Positions 58,951-64,000 of a stretch of 64,000 bases of DNA are shown piece after piece. Within the stretch, counting starts at the first letter, position 1. Each line of letters opens with the position of its first letter. The notes below the pieces were generated by a model that made no database searches, was not told the origin of the DNA, and saw only the letters and a program-made list of their open reading frames with translations. Origin of the DNA: Nyssa sinensis (taxonomy: Eukaryota > Streptophyta > Magnoliopsida > Cornales > Nyssaceae); the NCBI GenBank assembly GCA_008638375.1, contig CM018038.1:11851740-11915739 (forward strand), given 5' to 3'. The position numbers and the translations under genes were made by a program.

Positions 58951-61084
58951 CCTATCAGTGGTATCGGAATTGAATCTTTATTTATCACAATCACTTTATT
59001 TATAATTTTTAAGTCATTTAATAGTTAAAACATCCTATCAATATGTCACAAAACATGAAAATGACAGCCTCAATATAATCGCAAACAATACTTCATACTA
59101 TCAATATGTCATAAAACATGGAAATGACGAAACAAAAGGGATTAGAGTGAACAGAGGAGAAAAAATTAGGTTTAATATGAAAATTCAAATCCAAACATAT
59201 TGTGCGAAAAAATCTAAATTTTTACCCAACGAATCTACATGTCATGAACAAAATCAAATCAAGAATCAAGAATCAAATCAGAGATAAGAAAACGAACCTT
59301 GTTTTCGTTCAAGAATTATATAAAATCAATCTACTTCGACGCGGTAATTGCAACAAGATTGGACTTAAATGGACTAGACCACCAGTCTAGTATGTGGCTA
59401 TGGTACATTAATCATGTGCTACAAATTAACTAATCAGGATATTCAAGATTTTGTGACATAGAGATTAAAGTATTCAATTTTTTTATAGGTATTCATTGCA
59501 TCACATATACACGATTCACCTTGAACCATCTAGAATAAAGAGATTTCATTTAAATTCCTTAAACTTTTTATCACTTTCTATTACTTTACACTACATCTTC
59601 TTAAATACTCTCTATTTTTATTGTAGTTACCTACATAATCAATTTGTTTCTAATGATGTCATTCCCTAAGTAACTCATTATTATGAAGAGTGATGTAATT
59701 AATATTGTGTTTTTTATCGTGTTCAAAATCTGATTCTCAGTAGTTGTTGAAGAGTACTTTAGATATTATGTGATTATTATCACATTTTTTTAATAATCTC
59801 AATCCACACTCATACCTTACACTCAAACTTTTTAAGAATCTCTCTCAAATTCAAGATTACATCTACTTTCTCTCTATCATCAAACATTGAAAATGCTTAA
59901 TTGTTTAACTCGAAAGGTTTGTTCTTGGTATGAATGTTTTTTTTTTTTTTTTGTAATGCAGAATGTTGTGGGTCAGATTATGCACACCAAACTAAATTTC
60001 TACCGTCTTTTCCACAATCGTTTTATACATTTAAGGGAGATGAGGTAGTCCTAAAAATTGTTAGTGAAAAAAATTGAATTCAAAAACTTGAAATGATAAG
60101 TTCATAGTACCAACATTTTAAAATTACACAATCATTAGAACAAGGCCATTTATAAAACAAATGATTAAATGAGCATCGTTCATTTCATCTTAAAACCAAC
60201 AAGAAGAATCCAAATGCTTTAAAGAATACAGAGAAAGTCCTAAAAACTATACTAATTGACAAGAATCAGAATCAAACGTACATTTTTCATCTAAAATATT
60301 AATTTTCAACTGTGCACAGTTTGATTACATATTTCAACAGTTATTAATCATTCAATACAACTTAATGGCTCATTTTTTATTCTATCACAGAAAAAATGTT
60401 GCAAAATGGCATGAAATATATTACAAAAGTACAAGATTTTATATATTATCAACAAAAAGAGAAGACATGACCAGATCAATAGTATTAAATAATCAGAGAA
60501 TTACTATTGTAGCCTTTTGCTATTATTATATAATTTTGAAACATTGATAGATCAATAGTATTAAATCTACTGACCAATTATGAACTATTATGTGTATAAA
60601 TTTTTTTTTTTTGTTTTTAACATATTATAAACTTTAAGACTCAAAACCTACTCTTCAACCACTCTTTTCGTGTGTAATTTTTTAACATACATATATTGTT
60701 CAAAACAGATCTTCAATCGAAAAGATTCCAAATCAAACCATATAATTTCAACAAGAAATAACCATAAATTTTTTTTAATATCTAAAGATCAAAACTTAAG
60801 CTAGAGTGTATATGATGAATCAGCTTCAAGTCGTAACAAGCACACAACATATATAGACGCAATATATATATATATATATAGACAGAGAAATAAAGAGCTC
60901 GATCATCTACCTGAAAGCAACGAAAGGTCGTTGAAGATCTCTGAAAGAAGTGAGAGAGATGGAAAGAGAAAGAGGCTATGTTCAACCGTCATCAGAAGTA
61001 AGGGGAGACAGTGACAGAGAGTGAGAGTGAGAATGAGAGTGAGAGTGAGAGAAGGAAAGCGAAGAAGAAAAAATGGTGCTAGTA
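58951..61084. other. CACTA interior right of the B3 fragment
   Basis: AT-rich DNA with no further coding exon recognised. On the minus strand, a purine/pyrimidine-biased stretch (about 61070-60911, including GAGAGT repeats on the plus strand) ends in CTTTCAG followed by a GTAGATG donor. It could be a non-coding first exon feeding the B3 fragment. That link is inferred. Confidence 0.4.
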
Positions 61085-61384
61085 TAAAAATGGGGGAATT
61101 TTTTTGCGACGCACAGAGTGCGTCGCTAATATGTTTGTGTGCATCGCCCAAACTCCACTACGACGACGTCATTCAATTAATAAAACAATTAACGACGCAC
61201 GGTATGCGTCGCGAATGCATCGCTAATAGTCCATTTTCTGTCCCCAAAAGTTGCGCGGATATTTTTTTACGCGGGAAACTGATTTTTTTACTCCTTTTAG
61301 CGACGCACACCTTGTACATCGCTTATAGTGTCCTTTAGCGACGTGCAAGTGTGCGTCGCTAAAAAGAGTATTTTTTGTAATGTG
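61085..61384 (-). repeat. Second set of CACTA terminal and subterminal repeats
   Basis: TTAGCGACGC and GCGTCGCTAA words recur through this stretch. Read on the minus strand its right edge is CACATTACAAAAAATAC, a degenerate version of the CACTACAGGAAAAAG end at 54560. The flanking three bases (ATA at 54557-54559, TAA at 61385-61387) do not match as a target duplication. Confidence 0.7.
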
Positions 61385-61489
61385 TAAAGCATGTTATTGT
61401 CAAAACATTATGGCATTAGATATGTTAAAATTTAGTTGAACACAATAATAAGAGACATACCAAGATATGCTCATGAATATCCCATCTCT

Positions 61490-61860
61490 CTGCGTTAGTG
61501 ACCCAACTCTAGTCACTAATATGGAGTGGGGAGCGTAGCCGGCAAATGATGCCGACCTCAGTGGTGAACTATTGTGCCCACCCATCAACGGGCTTCAGCA
61601 AGCTCGGAGGTATCTCAATTCGAAGGCGCGCACCCCTTGCTGTCTCCATCTAAACCTGCAAACTACGATTCTTCGACCTACCACACCCTTGTCCAGGGGC
61701 GGTGGCCGAAGCTTTTGAAGAAATAAAATAAAAACAATTAGTACTATATTTAAATAATTATTAATAAAAATAGAAACTATGCATACCATCGACAACAAGA
61801 TCGGTCAACCCTACAGATGAGGAGGAAGAGGTCGATGGGTCCGTCATAATTGTGTGTCTG
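61490..61860 (-). pseudogene. Possible second CACTA gene, exon remnants
   Basis: Minus strand: a short exon-like frame with TDPSTSSSSVGLTDLVVDG ends at a GTATGCAT donor near 61786. A downstream stretch has GCGRSKNRSLQ, an in-frame stop, then ARLRIEIPPSLLKPVDG. CACTA elements commonly have a second gene in this place behind the transposase. The family call is weak. Confidence 0.3.
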
Positions 61861-62048
61861 TGTGAACCTGGTCCAACCATATCTACAAAGAAATTTTAAA
61901 AATTAATTTGTTTCTATTTAATCATAAAAATTAAAATCTTCTCGAAGTAAAAACGAATACCCATTACATCATAAAATTTAATATCCATTACATTATAAAA
62001 GCCGAAATCCATTACACTTGATACTAAAACATGTAACACCTATTACAA

Positions 62049-64000
62049 TTATTCATTTGAGTCAGTATCATCATCTGTTCTTGAAATTTCTTTATTCTCG
62101 GTACAATACTCTAACAATGTATCATCATCATCATCATCATTAATGAAAGTTGCATCCCTCGGATCTAATTGTGTGGTATTGGTGACGTCGGAAGCTACGA
62201 CATGATCTAGTTTTACATCAGTTCCATTCAACCGATACAAAGTAATATCTTTGTGATCATGCCAAACAACACCATCGTGGGCAGATTGAGACTCTTCTAG
62301 TAGTGCCTCCTCAATCTTCTCTAAGTCTTCATCTCCCTCGCCAACTTTTAGTACATCATAAACATTTCTAGATTTTATTTTTTAGACAACATGCCAATCA
62401 TCTCTGATTTTTGTGTCCCTCAAATAGAAAACTTGGTTTGCTTGAGACACCAAAACATACAGATCATGTTTAAATGTCGTACGTGACGTATTAACACTTA
62501 TGAAGTGCTTATCGATCTGCATTCCAGTCTTCTTATTACTTGCATCCCACCAATCACATTTAAAAATATACATAGAATAATCGTAGTAATAATGTAACTG
62601 TATGATGTCTTGTAAAACACCATAGTACTCTACAGTTTGTCCTGTGTCACCATCTCCCTGAACAAGGACCCTGCTATTTTGTGTTCGCCGACTGACCTCA
62701 CGTTCCCTCGTGTGAAATTGAACACCATCAACAATTAAACCAGTGTAGCAGGATATCCTTTGATCAGGACCACATGCCAAGGAATATAATTGATCATACG
62801 CCTCAGGAGATTGTTGGTGGCGTAATAGCTTCATCTATTAATTCAATACAAATACAAAATTAATTGAATACAAATGCATTAACTAATACATTTACAATTA
62901 ATTGAAACCTATTCTTACACGTTCTCTGAACCACTTTGGAAACAAATTTTGTTGTCTTTGCTCTAGATCATAACTTGATACATGTTCTCTCTGAAGCTCG
63001 ATCGTATGCTCACTGCATAAGATGAGATATGTTATATGTAACATATATTTTTGTACTAACGTAGTATTGCAATGATTTCAATAAACTTACTTAAAATATG
63101 ACAATGTCTCATCACAGTTGTTGAGCATGGTATATTGGGCTTTTTTCAAGTATTGAGGGTAACACCATTCATATATACGGGCACCTATTGGCTACACATT
63201 CTGATTAAACACCGCAAAGCCAGTTCATTGCTGCCCTAGACATCTATTAGAATTTCGCTCTTAACGATTAAACCTTGTCTCAATATCTTCAAAATGCATA
63301 GAGCAGAAGGTGAGACATTCAACATCAACATAAGCCTCAGCAATTGACCCTTCTAGTCGTGCTTTGTTACACACATATTGCTTCAATGTGTGCAAATATT
63401 TATTTTCATAATTAATCAGTTATACATTAAAATAGTTAGGATGGATAGATAACACAATTCATAAAATTAAATGCATCATTCTATTAGATACATCTAATGG
63501 TATTGGACAGGTCCGTCAATTTTTTCCTAATGAGGTAAATGCACAGCTAAATGGACCATTACATCAAAGAAAGCTGGAGGAAAAATCTTTTTCAACTTGC
63601 AGAGGATCACGATAACATCCCTTCGAGCTTTTCAAGTACTTCTAAATTTAACGTCTTCGCACATAATTCTCTAAAGAAGCAGCCCAACTCAGTTAATGTA
63701 GTTGATATATCATCGGTGAGATATCCACATAGTGTAATCGGAAGAAGTCGTTGTAAAAAGACATGGCAGTCATGGCTCTTCAATCCGGATATTTTTTCAT
63801 CTATAACATTTACATACGGAGATATATTCGATGCGTATCCATTTGGGAACTTCACCGATTTAAACCACTTGCAAATCCTCATTTGCTTTGCGGATGATAA
63901 CATATACTGTGTAGGAGGCACGAAATATTTATCACCACTACGTATTAGGTGTAGCTCTTTCCGTATTTTCAACTCCTGCAAGTCCAACCGGGCTTTAACA
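62049..64000 (-). pseudogene. Decayed CACTA TNP2-type transposase gene, 3' part
   Basis: The minus-strand order matches the C-terminal half of plant CACTA transposases. 63987-63607 has GLKSHDCHVFLQRLLP and LTELGCFFRELC (DUF4218 region). About 63400-63100 has CNKARLEGSIAEAY and DIETRFNR, with in-frame stops. About 63020-62935 has FPKWFRERV. 62834-62382 has DIIQLHYYYDYSMYIFKCDWW and KKTGMQIDKHF (DUF4216 region), ending in TAA. 62370-62049 is an acidic tail with an ATC/GAT repeat coding polyaspartate. The catalytic N-terminal part lies beyond 64000. The stops mean it is not functional as one chain. Confidence 0.85.

Larger units (their letters stand above)
54560..64000 (-). mobile_element. CACTA (En/Spm-type) transposon DNA, runs off the right edge
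   Basis: It begins CACTACAGGAAAAAG at 54560, followed by many copies of a GCGTCGCTAA word in both directions (54590-54920). That is the terminal plus subterminal repeat layout of CACTA elements. A decayed TNP2-type transposase on the minus strand occupies 62049-64000. A second set of terminal-type repeats sits at 61085-61384, so there may be two elements: one about 6.8 kb (54560-61384) and one carrying the transposase. The remainder of the host LTR is not found right of 61384, which argues against a simple 6.8-kb insertion. Confidence 0.8.

Overview
The window is nuclear DNA from a flowering plant, most likely a woody eudicot. Three intron-rich plant genes have canonical GT-AG splice sites. 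They sit in AT-rich intergenic DNA packed with nested Ty1/copia retrotransposons, CACTA DNA transposons, SINE-like pieces and microsatellites. No bacterial, organellar, rRNA or CRISPR features were seen. Splice sites, LTR ends and target-site duplications were read by eye; nothing was aligned by software.

Layout. (1) 2.5-5.7 kb, + strand: a complete seven-exon cofactor-dependent phosphoglycerate mutase with a plastid-type leader. (2) 7.9-12.3 kb, - strand and convergent with it: a complete five-exon SEC14-like CRAL-TRIO lipid-transfer protein, with a probable untranslated first exon near 13.7-13.8 kb. (3) 14-34.5 kb: repeat-rich DNA holding a 2.36-kb deleted copia element (20163-22519, perfect 5-bp duplication) and a nearly intact copia element in antisense (25012-33244). 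The second carries a 3.4-kb non-coding insertion, called X1 here. (4) 34.5-39.7 kb, - strand: a complete six-exon GH3 beta-D-xylosidase of 774 residues with a signal peptide. (5) 41-54.6 kb: a decayed copia element with two more X insertions, X2 in its 5' LTR and X3 in its gag. (6) 54.6-64 kb: CACTA DNA cutting into the 3' LTR of that copia. It holds a 161-bp tandem array, a B3-type transcription-factor gene fragment, a second set of CACTA terminal repeats near 61.1-61.4 kb, and a decayed CACTA transposase running off the right edge.

The host genes are unlinked housekeeping or cell-wall functions: glycolysis-type sugar phosphate chemistry, phosphoinositide-type lipid transfer, and xylan or arabinan trimming in the wall. 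Their shared interest is gene order, which looks like the unsplit ancestor of two duplicated Arabidopsis chromosome 1 segments. The items most worth a second look are the X family (paired hairpin blocks about 144 bp apart, antisense pol III-like units, 4-bp duplications), the B3 gene inside CACTA sequence with an in-frame GT microsatellite, and the template-switch structure of the small copia element.
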